Assembly: GCF_008831285.2 (NCBI RefSeq)
Contig: NC_045138.2
Span: forward strand, 32,089,934-32,149,933
Direction: 5' to 3'
Source: Nymphaea colorata
Lineage: Eukaryota; Streptophyta; Magnoliopsida; Nymphaeales; Nymphaeaceae
Length of the DNA stretch: 60,000 nt
Shown: in pieces, positions 1 through 11,600 of the stretch
How the letters are laid out: each line of letters starts with the position of its first letter
Numbering within the stretch: the stretch's first letter is position 1
Translations under genes and position numbers: made by a program
The notes under the pieces: model-generated
What the model saw: only the letters and a program-made list of their open reading frames with translations
The model's database searches: none
What the model was told of the DNA's origin: nothing

Positions 1-453
1 CTTGGTCTTCAGGGCAGCATAGAAGGCAGCAACAGACAAATCACCCTGTGTCAGAGAGTAAATACTGCGTTTAATCTGATAGGTGCGCAAATGTCTCTTC
101 TTGCGACCATACATCTTTGCAAGCACAGTCCACATATCAAAAGAGGTCGGCTTCCGCAGAATGAGGGGCTGAATATCGGATGACACGGAGCTGATAATCC
201 ACACCTTCACTTGGCTGTCCTCCAACGCCCACGTCGCCCATTGAGGATCAGATTTGATGGGCGCAGGTTTGTCGCCAGTGATGTAAGAGAGACGCCCACG
301 GCTAGTAATCCCAATCTCGAGAGCGGCAGACCAAGATAGGTAATTGTCCTTGGTCAGACGGATGGAGGTGACCTGGAGCGGCACGTTCTCAGTCTTGGAG
401 GCGCTGCCCGTGTCAAGAACGGCATCTTTTTGAGTCCCCATCGCTTCTGCCAT
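1..453 (-). CDS. Copia retrotransposon gag, N-terminal part (runs off the left edge)
   Basis: An open frame starts at the ATG at 453 and continues to base 1 without a stop. The protein begins MAEAMGTQKDAV and contains the Ty1/copia gag (UBN2/Retrotran_gag) pattern: LTKDNYLSWSAALEIGI, then DPQWATWALEDSQVKVWI, then FDMWTVLAKMYG. It lies downstream, on the minus strand, of a primer-binding site and LTR at 899-1196, so it is the first coding part of that element. No stop or frameshift is visible in the part present, so the element may be fairly young. Confidence 0.85.
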   Translation of the reverse strand, partial: MAEAMGTQKDAVLDTGSASKTENVPLQVTSIRLTKDNYLSWSAALEIGITSRGRLSYITGDKPAPIKSDPQWATWALEDSQVKVWIISSVSSDIQPLILRKPTSFDMWTVLAKMYGRKKRHLRTYQIKRSIYSLTQGDLSVAAFYAALKTK

Positions 454-898
454 CACAAACTAGCACACAGCAACAAGAGGCACAGCAGCGGGAATGAGGC
501 AACGGCGTCGGGAAGGAGGCAACGGCGTCGGGAAGGAGGCAGCGGCGACGGCGGCTGGAATGAGGCAGAGGCAACGTAAAGCAGGCGACGGCGCAACACA
601 GAGGCCACCCACGGTGGCAGAAACAAAGAACGGGACGAACGGAGGACCGCGGAGGCGTAACAGAGGGCGGCGGAACAGAGGACGGCGGCGGCGGAACAGA
701 GGACGGCGGCGGCAGAGCAGGGCGACGTCACAAGGGCAGCAGCGACGCCGGAACAGAGGACGGCGGCGGCGGAACAAAGGACAGCGGCGGCAAAGCAGGG
801 CGACGTCACACGGGCAGCAGCGGCGCCGGAACTTCAACGGCGTCGGGCGACGAAAAAACTTGACGATCCTTGGAAAAAACGCTTCTCCAACTCCGCTG
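454..898 (-). repeat. GC-rich tandem-repeat leader of the left copia element
   Basis: This untranslated leader between primer site and gag is very GC-rich and internally repetitive. A 20-bp unit built on GGCAACGGCGTCGGGAAGGA recurs around 500-545, and a longer unit containing AGCAGGGCGACGTCACA occurs twice (about 715-735 and 795-815). It opens long spurious frames on both strands, which are low-complexity and not genes. Confidence 0.6.
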
Positions 899-910
899 GC
901 TCTGATACCA
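899..910 (-). promoter_or_regulatory. Retrotransposon primer-binding site
   Basis: The minus strand reads TGGTATCAGAGC, complementary to the 3' end of plant initiator-methionine tRNA, directly after the LTR terminus. It marks where reverse transcription of the left copia element begins. Confidence 0.9.
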
Positions 911-1196
911 TGTAGAAACACGAACCACACAGAGAGAGAGTGGAGAACGAACACACAATCTACGTGGAAAACCTCAGAAAGAGGTGAAAAACCACGGGGA
1001 GGCTCTGACCTAGGGGCACACCGCAACCCTAGGAGAGAGAAAATTAGATTTCACTTAATTCAACACTAAACACAAGTGACAATATAAAGAGGGAGAGAGG
1101 AGAAGCCGCCTAGGGTACCGAGCCCGCCTCGGTACCCGCGCCCCATAGAACCGGGTCCAGGAATGGATCCGGTTCCCACAGCAACATATTCTAACA
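911..1196 (-). mobile_element. 5' LTR of the left copia element (286 bp)
   Basis: On the minus strand the LTR begins TGTTAGAATATG at 1196 and ends GTTTCTACA at 911, giving the TG...CA termini. A CTTTATATTG TATA-like motif lies near 1082-1092. The primer site follows immediately. The rest of the element and its 3' LTR are outside the window, so the target duplication cannot be checked; the flank at 1197-1201 is GAGGC. Confidence 0.85.
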
Positions 1197-1760
1197 GAGG
1201 CAAACATTCCGCACTTCATTACATCCTTTCTTGTGAAGACTTCTCACATACACAGGAAACGAAGCAAAATCAATGCATGAATTAGTATTATTAATAAGTT
1301 CAGGCACAAAGACAAGATTTTTCTTAATATTGAGAGCACAAAAAGTATCAAGAGGTTTAACAGGTTTGGAATCAGAAAAAGATATGGGTACATTTACCAT
1401 GTAGCGTAGGGTGTTTAACACCATCTCCAGTGACAACATTGTTTTTCCTCGTGTGATTAGCTTAGAATATTTACCTGCATCGTCAGTGACATGACCAGCC
1501 ACACTGAAATCAATATACCATTCTCCTTGATGGTTTTACTTTTGATTAAATGAATTTATAGCACCAAGAATCACATCCAAGTCTCCCATGTTTTTTTTTC
1601 CCCCGATTGGCATGTTGGGTGAAAGTGGAATTCCCTGGTTTCCCTACTTGACAACTCTACGATGAGCTTGTCCTTGATATTCTCCTCTTCCTCTAGTCAA
1701 CCCTATAAATAGCACATCTTTTACCAAGATGTACAACTTTGCCATATTATACGAGAAATT
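1197..1760 (-). pseudogene. Older copia gag/protease remnant
   Basis: On the minus strand, frames around 1560-1200 encode GEWYIDFSVAGHVTDDAGKY followed by INIKKN- and SSVYV-like copia protease patterns, similar in layout to the protease of the element at 6.1-11.1 kb. The active-site D-S-G reads D-F-S, and stops occur (for example at about 1546). Upstream to about 1700 is a degenerate stretch with TRGRGEYQGQAHRR-like residues. The left copia LTR abuts or was inserted into this remnant. Confidence 0.6.
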
Positions 1761-2618
1761 TCTCGCCGTATAATACCCGTACACGTTTTTTATGACAATG
1801 CATGAAACCCAACTCTTAAACCAGCAAGATTCTGCTGCAATTTATCCAATAAAAAACTGTTTCGCCTATTAAGACCAACTGATGAGCAATATTGTTCATG
1901 GTGATGCTCTATAATGTTTGATGAGCCTTTGTTAAGATTTTGAAAGTCCTTCAAAGTTCAAATACACAACTCGAGATCTTGAAATTTGAGAATAAGTGCT
2001 GACCAAGTTCTCATACAACTCCTTAGAAGGCTTTCAAAATCAGTTCAGAGAAACAAATTGGACTGCAGAACCGGAGGACAAACACAGCCCGAAAGAGGCT
2101 AAGTTTGTTTATTGCAGAAACAGGAACAACCATTCTTTGGCATCTCAAGGTCCACATCAGAGTGCCAAAGATGCATTGCTTGGGATACAAGACAACCACA
2201 GGTGCATGTCCTATATCCTGCATTTGCTTGACGAGGCATGTTGTGGAAAGGCAGAGTTCCTGTTTGCAATTCCAGAGTCATTCAAACATATTTTCAGTTG
2301 TATGTTCATCTGACACCCTAATGAGCATCTGTTGTGATAGATTGACATGAGATATGAAATATCAGGTTGTCCTCTGTTGCATTCATGATCCAGATTCTAG
2401 ATTTTACATATGTGAGATGATTTAACAGAAAATCATGCCCTTTTCCAAAGAAGATGGACGGGAAAACAATTAACACAAGAACATCACCATCTTGATGTAG
2501 GATCTTTTACCAACTGAAGGTACTACCAGAAACAGATACAAAAAGCAAATGAATATGGAAGAAGGTAAAATACCAAACAACTTTTTTTTTATCAGCTAGC
2601 TACATTTGAATGCAATAC
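1761..2618. other. Stretch 3' of RTEL1 exon 23, function unclear
   Basis: This should hold RTEL1 intron 23 and possibly the last exon. I looked for the short conserved tail that follows the harmonin-like domain (KDYVPAKYxxLY type) and did not find it in any minus-strand frame. A 57-codon open frame downstream of a possible acceptor near 2385 joins in phase but does not resemble that tail. Reading through the exon 23 donor would give RYCIQM and a stop at 2600. Short plus-strand frames at 1996-2350 match nothing I recognise. Confidence 0.3.
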
Positions 2619-5600
2619 CTTTTCAGAAGAAAAAGCCTTTCTGGTGCAGAGAATAACATGGCAACAGATTCTAGCACAGAGCTTGCTTTCATAGATTTTG
2701 ACCGTAATGCCTTCAAAAATTCCACAAATTCCTTATATTCTGAACTTGATAATGTGTTCCTTACCTGAAAAGGAAAAGGGGGCACAACCACTGGTTGAAA
2801 TCTTTCCAAATATCCTGCATAACTAAGTTCTTTTTACAAGACAAAAAAGCTGTGTATCAATGCCATGAATAGCATGGAATGAAGTGTGAGAAACCATTAA
2901 ATCTTCAGACCTAAACTCAGAATTGAAAATCCTAGAAATCTTCATTATGAGAACTTGTGTTTGACAGCAGAAGATATTTCAAAAAACTAAAGGAAAAAAT
3001 GGGGAGACAATTGATACAAGAGCAGATCAGGAAGTAATTTACAACCAATTGAGCACTTTAAAGCAGTAAGTAACAATTGATTAAGTAATGACGGCCAAAT
3101 GGTTCGAGTTTTAGAAACGACACACTTCAAGACTAGCACGCACAGTAGACAAAATGGCAACAACCATTTCGAGTTTCATAATTAAGAATTGATCAATCAT
3201 TATATTAAGTTTTCTGTTGCAGAAAATTGGAAGTAACAAAATGAATGTTTGTGGATGGTCTATATATATATATATATATAAACAGAGAGAGAGAGAACCT
3301 GTGGTGTGTGCATTTGTGTGTGTGTGTGTGCGTATTTGTGTGGTCTAAGGTATATGTACGTGTGTGTGTGTCTGGTATTTGTATACCTGCTTTAAAAAGT
3401 CAGATGCTTTTGTAGCTTTCTCATCACCATGAGTTGTAGATTTATGACTAGTGTTGGTTCGACTAACATTTTCTAAGTCCACTGTCATCTCTGTACTGGT
3501 GGAAGCATGCTGGCTGCTCTCTTCTCTACAACAATGACCACTTTCTTTCTCAGGCATTGACATTTTCTCAGACCTCCACGATCTTGTACCTACGTAGGTC
3601 TCCACATGAGATTCAGAAGCTTTAACTTTCGCAGATGTTATTGTTGGATCCCCAGATTTTGCCTTTTTTGAAAAATGAGATACAGTCACCTTATCCGGTG
3701 TCACTTGTTCACCCACAGAGTCTTCATTTGACAGGTCAACTGCTTCATAATTCTTCTGTCCAAATTTTTCCACCGTTTCATGAGCACATGAAATATCCAG
3801 TGTAAGTGGTCTTGTCAGGTGTCCATTCAATTTACGAACAGTAAGGATAGATTTATTTGCAGGCATAATTTGGGCACTGAGTTGACTTCCAGTGACTCTT
3901 TTAGCAGCAAGAAGAGAAGACAATGGCTGTTTGTTGGAGCCATGTACCATAGTTCTGGAAGGTTTCTCGACCTGTTATAAAGATTCAAAATAATAATACC
4001 AAGAAAACCTAACAGAACATTGTCAATAAATTAATAATGTGCAGTTATTTGAATATTACCAAAGGTACAATAGCTTTTGAAGACAATATCATATTTGAAT
4101 GCTGCTCCATTTTTGCGTCAATGCAGCAAGTCCCTGCAAAATCATGTTGAACATATTGAAACTGAAGAAATGTATAAGAGAAAACATTCCTCAAGAATCC
4201 TAAATATACCATGAGCCCCCGCTAGAAAAATAGAGCACGGTCATCACCACACAGGTGGATAAAGATGGTTTATGATTGATTAAATTAGCAAGCAATTGGA
4301 TTAACAGATTCTATATTTTAGACTAAAACCAAAAAACTTATGCTTTGCATATTTAAACTTAAATTTCTCCTTAAGCAAATGATAACACATAATTAATTAG
4401 CATGCTGTGATAATTGACATAAAATTTCTTCCCTTGTTGACTTTCATAAATAACCAAGTTTTGGTATTACCAAACAAGGTCAAACCACTAATTTCAGTGG
4501 AAATCAAATTCACAAGGTGCTTTAAAATGTACTTCCCAATAATTGTACTGATTTAGTATCATTCAATTGTTGTCCGATGTTTTAGTTTGATTTATCTGAA
4601 TAAGTGCAGTAGAGAACATACTTAAATCAGACTTCCTACAAGAAATATAGTTACTGTTTCAAATGAAATGCTTCTGTTCTGAAGTGGATTTGCACATATA
4701 TTGCCACATGATAATGGACATCTGGATAGCCAAGAAAATATGCTAGATAGCCTAGATCAGTCATTTCGAATTATTTTTAACTTGATCAATTCAATTTTTC
4801 ATCATTGCCAGTGATAATCATTCCATAAACACAAAGCAATAATACAATCACACTTGCAGAGGTGTGTTTGCCAAACATACAGTATCAAAATAAACAACGA
4901 AATCTAAACCACCTGTCAAACATGAACCTCGTTAAATCTAACAGACCAAGCCTTTGGGGTTTGTTTTAAGTTTTAAGATCATATAATGCCTTTTGGAAGA
5001 GAAGAACCTTCCTTGCAGGAATAAAGAAACCAGGAGGAGCATCCACACACCTCATCTATAGCGCACAGGTGCAGAGTGTGGGTCCAAAAGATTTTTGAAA
5101 AAACTTGGGTGCGGGTCCACAAGATTGTGTGTGTGTGTGTGTGTGTGTGTAACTATGTATATATATATATATGGGTCCACAATAGTTTTCCTTTTGCCAG
5201 AAAAAAAGGCAGGTGCAGTCAGCAGCACCTGATTCGGATGGCCAAGTTATAGAGTGCTATGCTGGAGCTGAGTCTGCACACTTGGCATGTTCATGTAACA
5301 TAGCACCTCATTTAAGTCACCATTCCAGAAAGTATTTCTGACACCCATCTGATAAATGGGTCATTATTTAACAAAGGCTACAAACAATTGTTTTCCTAAC
5401 AAAGGTAATTCTAGCAAAAGGAGCAAATATATCTTAATAATCTACAACATATTCTCATTAGCAACTTTTACCAGGCATTCTAAACTTTAATCCTTGTAGA
5501 GAACCTCCACTCTTAATCTTGACTATGTATACCCGTCTACATTATGCTAAAATAGCAGGAAAGCAGAAGATTGAAAAAACAGAACTAAAAGTACATAAAA

Positions 5601-8600
5601 AGAATACAAAAATTACAGAAAAAATACATACAAGGAAAAGGTATACAGAACCTATATAGAAGTTATATAAATAAATATATGAATCATATAATATCAAGAA
5701 ATAAGCATATCCATATGCATATGAACTGTGATATATGACAGGATATACATAAATATAAGCACATAAAAGCACTTAGACATAATCTAACAGGGAAATACCC
5801 TTAAACAACATAACCATTAATGAAAGGCACGACTAGTAAAATAATGACTACAACCAGATTGTTGTTGCATGAAAAAAATAGGTGTGGCATCAATAGGCTT
5901 AAGCATGATCATGTTGGAGTAATGGAAGAGGTAGTAGAACCATGCAATGAAGTCAAAGATGAACAAAGAGAATTTATGAAGTTTGGAGTTATTTAAAAAT
6001 AAGAGGAACATTGTGAATGACCTCCGTTCCTTCAAATTGGAAGTGAATGATACGGACTCATCCGATCAAAGGGACAAATGTAATCAAGGAAAAATTTAAA
6101 AATAATAAAGCAAATTGAATCGGGTTTGCCTAGACCCGATCCATACACCCAAACATAATGGGCGGTGGCATACTTGTAAATACTTGTTGTTTTTTGTATT
6201 TACTTGTAACATAAATTAGGTTATATCAATGACAAGGTGGAAGGGCCACGGTTGCTGCCCTCTTTTCTTTTCTCTCTCTCTATTGCACGTGCAGTCACCT
6301 CTTCCTCTTCTCCTCTTGCATCTACAAAAGATTGCATCCAGTGGTTTGGCATTATATCTCAAAATCTTACATGGTATCAGAGCAAGGTTATTGCCACTGA
6401 GATTGTCCGGTAAGAAGTTTCATTTTCTGGCCTAATTTCTGTTTTTTGCCCTAATTTCTGCCCTAATTTCTGTTTTTCTGCTCTAACCCTAAAATCTTTG
6501 ACCTAACCCTAAAATCCTTGATTTTTGCCCTTGAACTTGACGTCTGCCCTAATCTAAAATTCCTTGTTTTTCTGGTTGCTATCGTCTACCCTAGTACCTA
6601 CTGTAAGTCTTCATCCTTATACATTTAGCCTCAAAATCAACCATGGACCATCACAATCGCAATTCTTCCATATTGTCGTCCAGTTTTCTCTTTCAACTCA
6701 TCTCCCAAAAGCTGAATCACACCAATTATTTGACTTGGAAATGTCAAATAGCCCCTTTCATCAAGAGTCACCGTCTCTACGAGCATCTCAATGGCACCAC
6801 ACCTACGCCACCCGAATGGATCATGCGAGAGGTGAAGAATACTGCAGGGCAAATTCAAGAAACCATTGCTGAAATTAATCCTGAATACGAAACGTGGATG
6901 GCACATGATCAATCCCTTGTAGCATATATCACCTCCACATTATTAGAAGAAGTTATGGCGAACGTTGATGATGATCTTTCAGCACTGGAGTTGTGGAATG
7001 TACTCGTTACCACGTATTCTCAAGTATCAGAAGCAAGATTTCTACAACTCAAGAGGCAATTTCAAGATATCAAGTGAGGAACACGTTCAGTTTTGGAATA
7101 CATACATGAAATAAAAAATGTCAGTGACCAGCTTGTAATCATCGGGCACCCAGTCAGTGACAAGGACAAGGTACAGCAGGCTTTGAGTGGTTTGGGGTCA
7201 GATTTTGATGTTTTCTGCACTGCTTTAGAGGTATTACCTGTTCTTGAAGACCTCAAAGCAAAATTGATTCAACATGAAGCAAGTCGACAAGAATTATTTC
7301 CTTATGGCAGTCACAATGTGTTAGTCATCGAGACCCATGCTTTGCAAGGAAGCCATCCTAGGGTTTGGAACTCACAGGCAAGCATGGGGAGAGGTATTCT
7401 TCCAACGCCAAATACAAATGCTTAGGCAAATGTACCAAGAAGAATACCTACTTGCTTTTATTGCAATAAGAAATGTCATGTGAAGTCAGAATGTTGGCAT
7501 AACCCTCAAAACAAGGGAAAACAAGTCAAACATGACAATAAGGCAGCACGGTCAACTGTATGTCTGTATTGAACACGATTGCATCATCAAACATTCCTAC
7601 TGATGTGCAACAGATTTTAATATGACAACCTTGTCTAAGGTCAATCTTAAGCAAAATGAAGAAGTAATGGTATGTGGATTCTGGTGCTGCAGTCCATGTG
7701 ACCGGTGACGCAGGTAAGCTTTCTAGTGCTCTCCCTTATTTAGATAAAGGTTCAGTTGTCACAGGAGATGGTTCCCATCACAAAATATCACATATTGGAA
7801 ATGCAGACATATCCATGACTCACTCCTCCATACCTTTAAAGAATGTTCTTGTTATTCCAAACGTCAAGAAAAATATCATTTCTGTGTCAAAGCTTATTGA
7901 TGATACCCATTCCTCTGTTGAGTTTACTCATTCTTCTGTTTATGTCAAGGATGCTCGAACCAAGAAGACATTCGTTGAGGGTGTTCGCAAAGGAGACATG
8001 TACGTCATTGAAGAAGCTCCAAAGGTGTCCAAGTCTTGTATTTCAAATTCATCTTTTCCCATAGTGAAGTCAATATAGCAGAGTATGATAAGTCATCCAT
8101 TTGGCATGGTCGTTTAGCACATTATAGTCGGTCTTTCATTCAAAGTCTTGTTGCAGACGGACTATTACAAAAGTCTAGTCTAAGTCCAATGAATGAGTCT
8201 AGCATGTGCTCAAGTTGTCATATTTGTAAGAGTCATGCTCTCCATTTTCAATCAATAAATAAGTGAGCTTCGAAGTTATTTGATACCATATATTCTGATG
8301 TTTGGGGGCCTGCTCCTATTTTTTCTTCTTCCAAGGATAGATATTATATTGTTTTTATTTATTCTTATTCTCGTTACACTTGGATTCACTTCATAAAAAG
8401 GAAATCAGAGGTTTTTCGCTTGTTCACTCAATTCCATGCCTTGGTCCAAAACAAATACTCTAGTAATATCATGCATTTCCAATGTGATGGTGGTGGTGAG
8501 TTCATTTCAAATGATTTTACTGAGTATTTACTAAATCATGAGATCACTAGACAGATTTCTTGTCCACACACACCACAACAGAATGGCATTGCTGAAAGAG

Positions 8601-11600
8601 CATAGACACATAGTTGAAGGTGCACTAAGTATGATGCATGACACAGATCTGCCCATGAATTTGTGGACTGAAGCTTTTCATATTGTTGTTCATGTCATTA
8701 ATCGACTACCATTGTCTCTACTTGAAGGAAAATCTCCTTTCTTTATTTTACACCAAGAACAACAAATTATAATGAACTACGTGTTTTTGGGTGTGTCTAT
8801 TATGTACATGTTGATGTTTTCTTGAGAAATAAGTTTCAATATCAAGTTGTTATGTGCAGATTTGTGGGTTATGCAGAAAATTATAAGGGCTATAGATGTT
8901 ACAATCCAAAGACTGGGCGCGTGTATATATCACGAGATGTTGCTTTTGATGAGCTCAGGTTGAAGGATTTAAAGGAGCCACAGGCAACACTTAATGTAAG
9001 AGATGATGTATATGATTCATGGTTGAATGTTGTAGGCCAAGGGGCTAATACATTCCATGCACAAAGTGACAGAATTATTGATGAATTCGAGACAGCCACA
9101 GATACTCAGTTGGACAGCACACCTTCATCTACTCAGACCAAAACATGTCTTCACCTACTCGGTTTTTAGGAGTAGTGTATACTCGACGATCAGTTCCAGC
9201 AACTGCTCCAGAAACTGTCACTGCTTGTCCACGTAGATCAGAACGTGTACGGCACCCTATTGATAGATGGGTAAGTTATGATAATTTCTCTTTGGATTTT
9301 CAGCTTTTTATGATAGAATTGAGCAAAAAGGTGGAGCCAAGATGCTATGAGCATGCATGCAAAAGCAAATATTGGGTCGAGGCCATGAACGAAGAAATGG
9401 CTGCCTTGAATGAATGTCAAACTTGAGAGATTGTTCCTCGTCCAAATGGTAAGAATGTAATAGGCTCAAAATGGGTTTACAAACTCCAGTATAAACCTGA
9501 TGGCAGCATTGATAGATATAAGGCTCGTCTTGTAGCTAGAGGCTTCACTCAGCAGCATGGGAAAGATTACGATGAGACTTTCAGTCCAGTCATCAAGATG
9601 CGAACAATCTGTGTTATCATCTCTCTTGCAATCTCACATAGATGGACTTTACATCAGTTGGATGTTAAAAATGCTTTTCTTCATGGCTTTCTAAAGGAAG
9701 AGGTATACATGAAACAACCCCCAGGCTATGCTACCAATGATCCAACTCAATGGGTGTGCAAATTACAAAAATCGTTGTATGGGCTTAAGCAAGCATCTCG
9801 CTCATGGTTCGATAAATTTTCTCTCCATATACAGCAAGCTGGTTTTCTCTGAAGTTCACTTGATCATTCCTTATTCATATATCACGCGGATGAAGATACC
9901 ACTTGGCTACTCATATATGTAGATGACATATTAGTTCTTACTGGAAATTCTTCATGTCATATATCTTATGTTAAAGAGGTATTGAAACAAGAATTCAAGA
10001 TGAAGGATCTCGGCGAACTACGGTATTTTTTGGGTGTTGAGCTTGATAGAAAATGTAACACATTAACTCTTACGCAGCATAAATATACTCTTGATATTCT
10101 GGATAGAGCAGGTATGACAAATTGCAAGCTCATAAATACTCCTAGTGTTCTCAACACAAAACTGAATGCCTCTGATGGGAGTGATGCATACTTAAATCCT
10201 AGTTTCTATCGGAGTATAGTTGGCATGCTGCAATATCTCACCTTTACAGGTCCAGTCATAGTGTATGCAGTGAATCAAATATCTCAGTTTATGCATGCAC
10301 CCACAGGAGGGCATATGAATGCTACCAAACGCATTTTGCGTTACCTTAAGGATACTCTTGGGGATGGACTCGTTTACACAATACAGTCTACTATTTTGAA
10401 TGGACATAACATTTCCACCTACACTGATGTAGTTTCTGGTTATTGTCTCTTCCTTGATTCCAATCTTATTTGTTGGAGTAGCAGGAAACAACGTGCAGTT
10501 GCCAGATCTAGCATTGAGGCAGAATATAGGGCAATGGCTGTAGGCACAGCTGAAGCCTCATGGTTACGTCATCTGCTTGGAGAACTCTCCCTTCCCATTG
10601 CTTAGTCATCTTTATTCTGTGACAACCAAAGTGCGATCAAGATTGCTTTCAATCAGGTTCTACGTAATCGCACTAAGCATAGAGATTGATCAACACTTCA
10701 TTCGTCAAAAGTTTGAGGAAGCCGAAATTGTTCCTCCTTACATAGCCACGTCTCAACAAGTAACTGATCTTTTTACCAAGGGGTTCACAGGGCACCATTT
10801 ATGGGAATTGAAGAACAAATTGTGCATGATCAAACCTCATGTACAACTTGAGGGGGTTGTTAAGATTGTACAAATTGAATCGGGTTTGCCTAGACCCGAT
10901 CCATACACCCAAACATAATGGGCGGTGGCATACTTGTAAATACTTGTTATATTTTGTATTTACTTGTAACATAAATTAGGTTATATCAATGACAAGGTGG
11001 AAGGGCCACGGTTGCTGTCCCCTTTTCTTTTCTCTCTCTCTATTGCACGTGCAGTCACCTCCTCCTCTTCTCCTCTTGCATCTACAAAAGATTGCACCCA
11101 GTGGTTTGGCGTTATATCTCAAAATCTTACAGCTTGGAAAGATGCCAACACAAGAAGATTAATATCACATTCAGAATTTTGTTTTAGAAGCCTCTCTCTC
11201 TCTCTCTCACACACACACTAATGAACTTGGTCCTACATGGCAGTGCTTAGTCGCAAAATGACAAAATGATTTGCAGAACAAAAAATACAGATAACAGAGG
11301 GAAGCATATCCATTAAAGAAATTCGTATTGTATTGAGGAGAGAAATTAGAAATGGAATACAAAAATGAGGATGTTGAGATGTCCATCCTTTTGGATTGGT
11401 GCGACCCTAGTAATACTTTGATAACTATAACAAAGGTTTTGAGAGGTAATCTACAAAATGGCACTGGCAAAGGAAATTCAGGATTCACATGTGCAGTTGA
11501 GCCTTTTGGTACTGTTGAGAAACAAATTTATAAATTTGAGGGGTAGATTGGAAATTCATCATTGTCTTAAGTCCCTTTCTATTAGTTTCTTAATATTGTG

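Larger units (their letters stand above)
6111..11131 (+). mobile_element. Ty1/copia retrotransposon, near full length but broken, antisense in RTEL1 intron 20
   Basis: The element has LTRs at 6111-6371 and 10858-11131, a primer site at 6372-6383, and polyprotein domains in copia order: gag, zinc knuckle, protease, integrase, reverse transcriptase, RNase H. Multiple stops (7075, 7423, 8265, 9424, 9850) and frameshifts make it non-autonomous now. The two LTRs align over 261 bp with 7 mismatches and no gaps by my count, so insertion is fairly recent. The first 13 bp present in the 3' LTR are not recognisable at the 5' end, and no 5-bp target duplication is seen. Confidence 0.93.

Noticed and set aside
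460-1069. Long open frames on both strands (118-191 codons)
   Set aside because: They come from GC-rich tandem repeats in a retrotransposon leader; the proteins are low-complexity (Arg/Gly or Leu/Cys runs) and overlap each other.
1996-2350. Overlapping frames 3' of RTEL1 exon 23, considered as a terminal RING-like exon
   Set aside because: The cysteines do not form a C4C4 or C3HC4 pattern in one frame and no splice-consistent join gives a known RTEL1 tail.
5542-5772. Hydrophobic 76-codon minus-strand frame
   Set aside because: Tyr/Phe/Ile-rich translation of an AT-rich purine tract; no family pattern.
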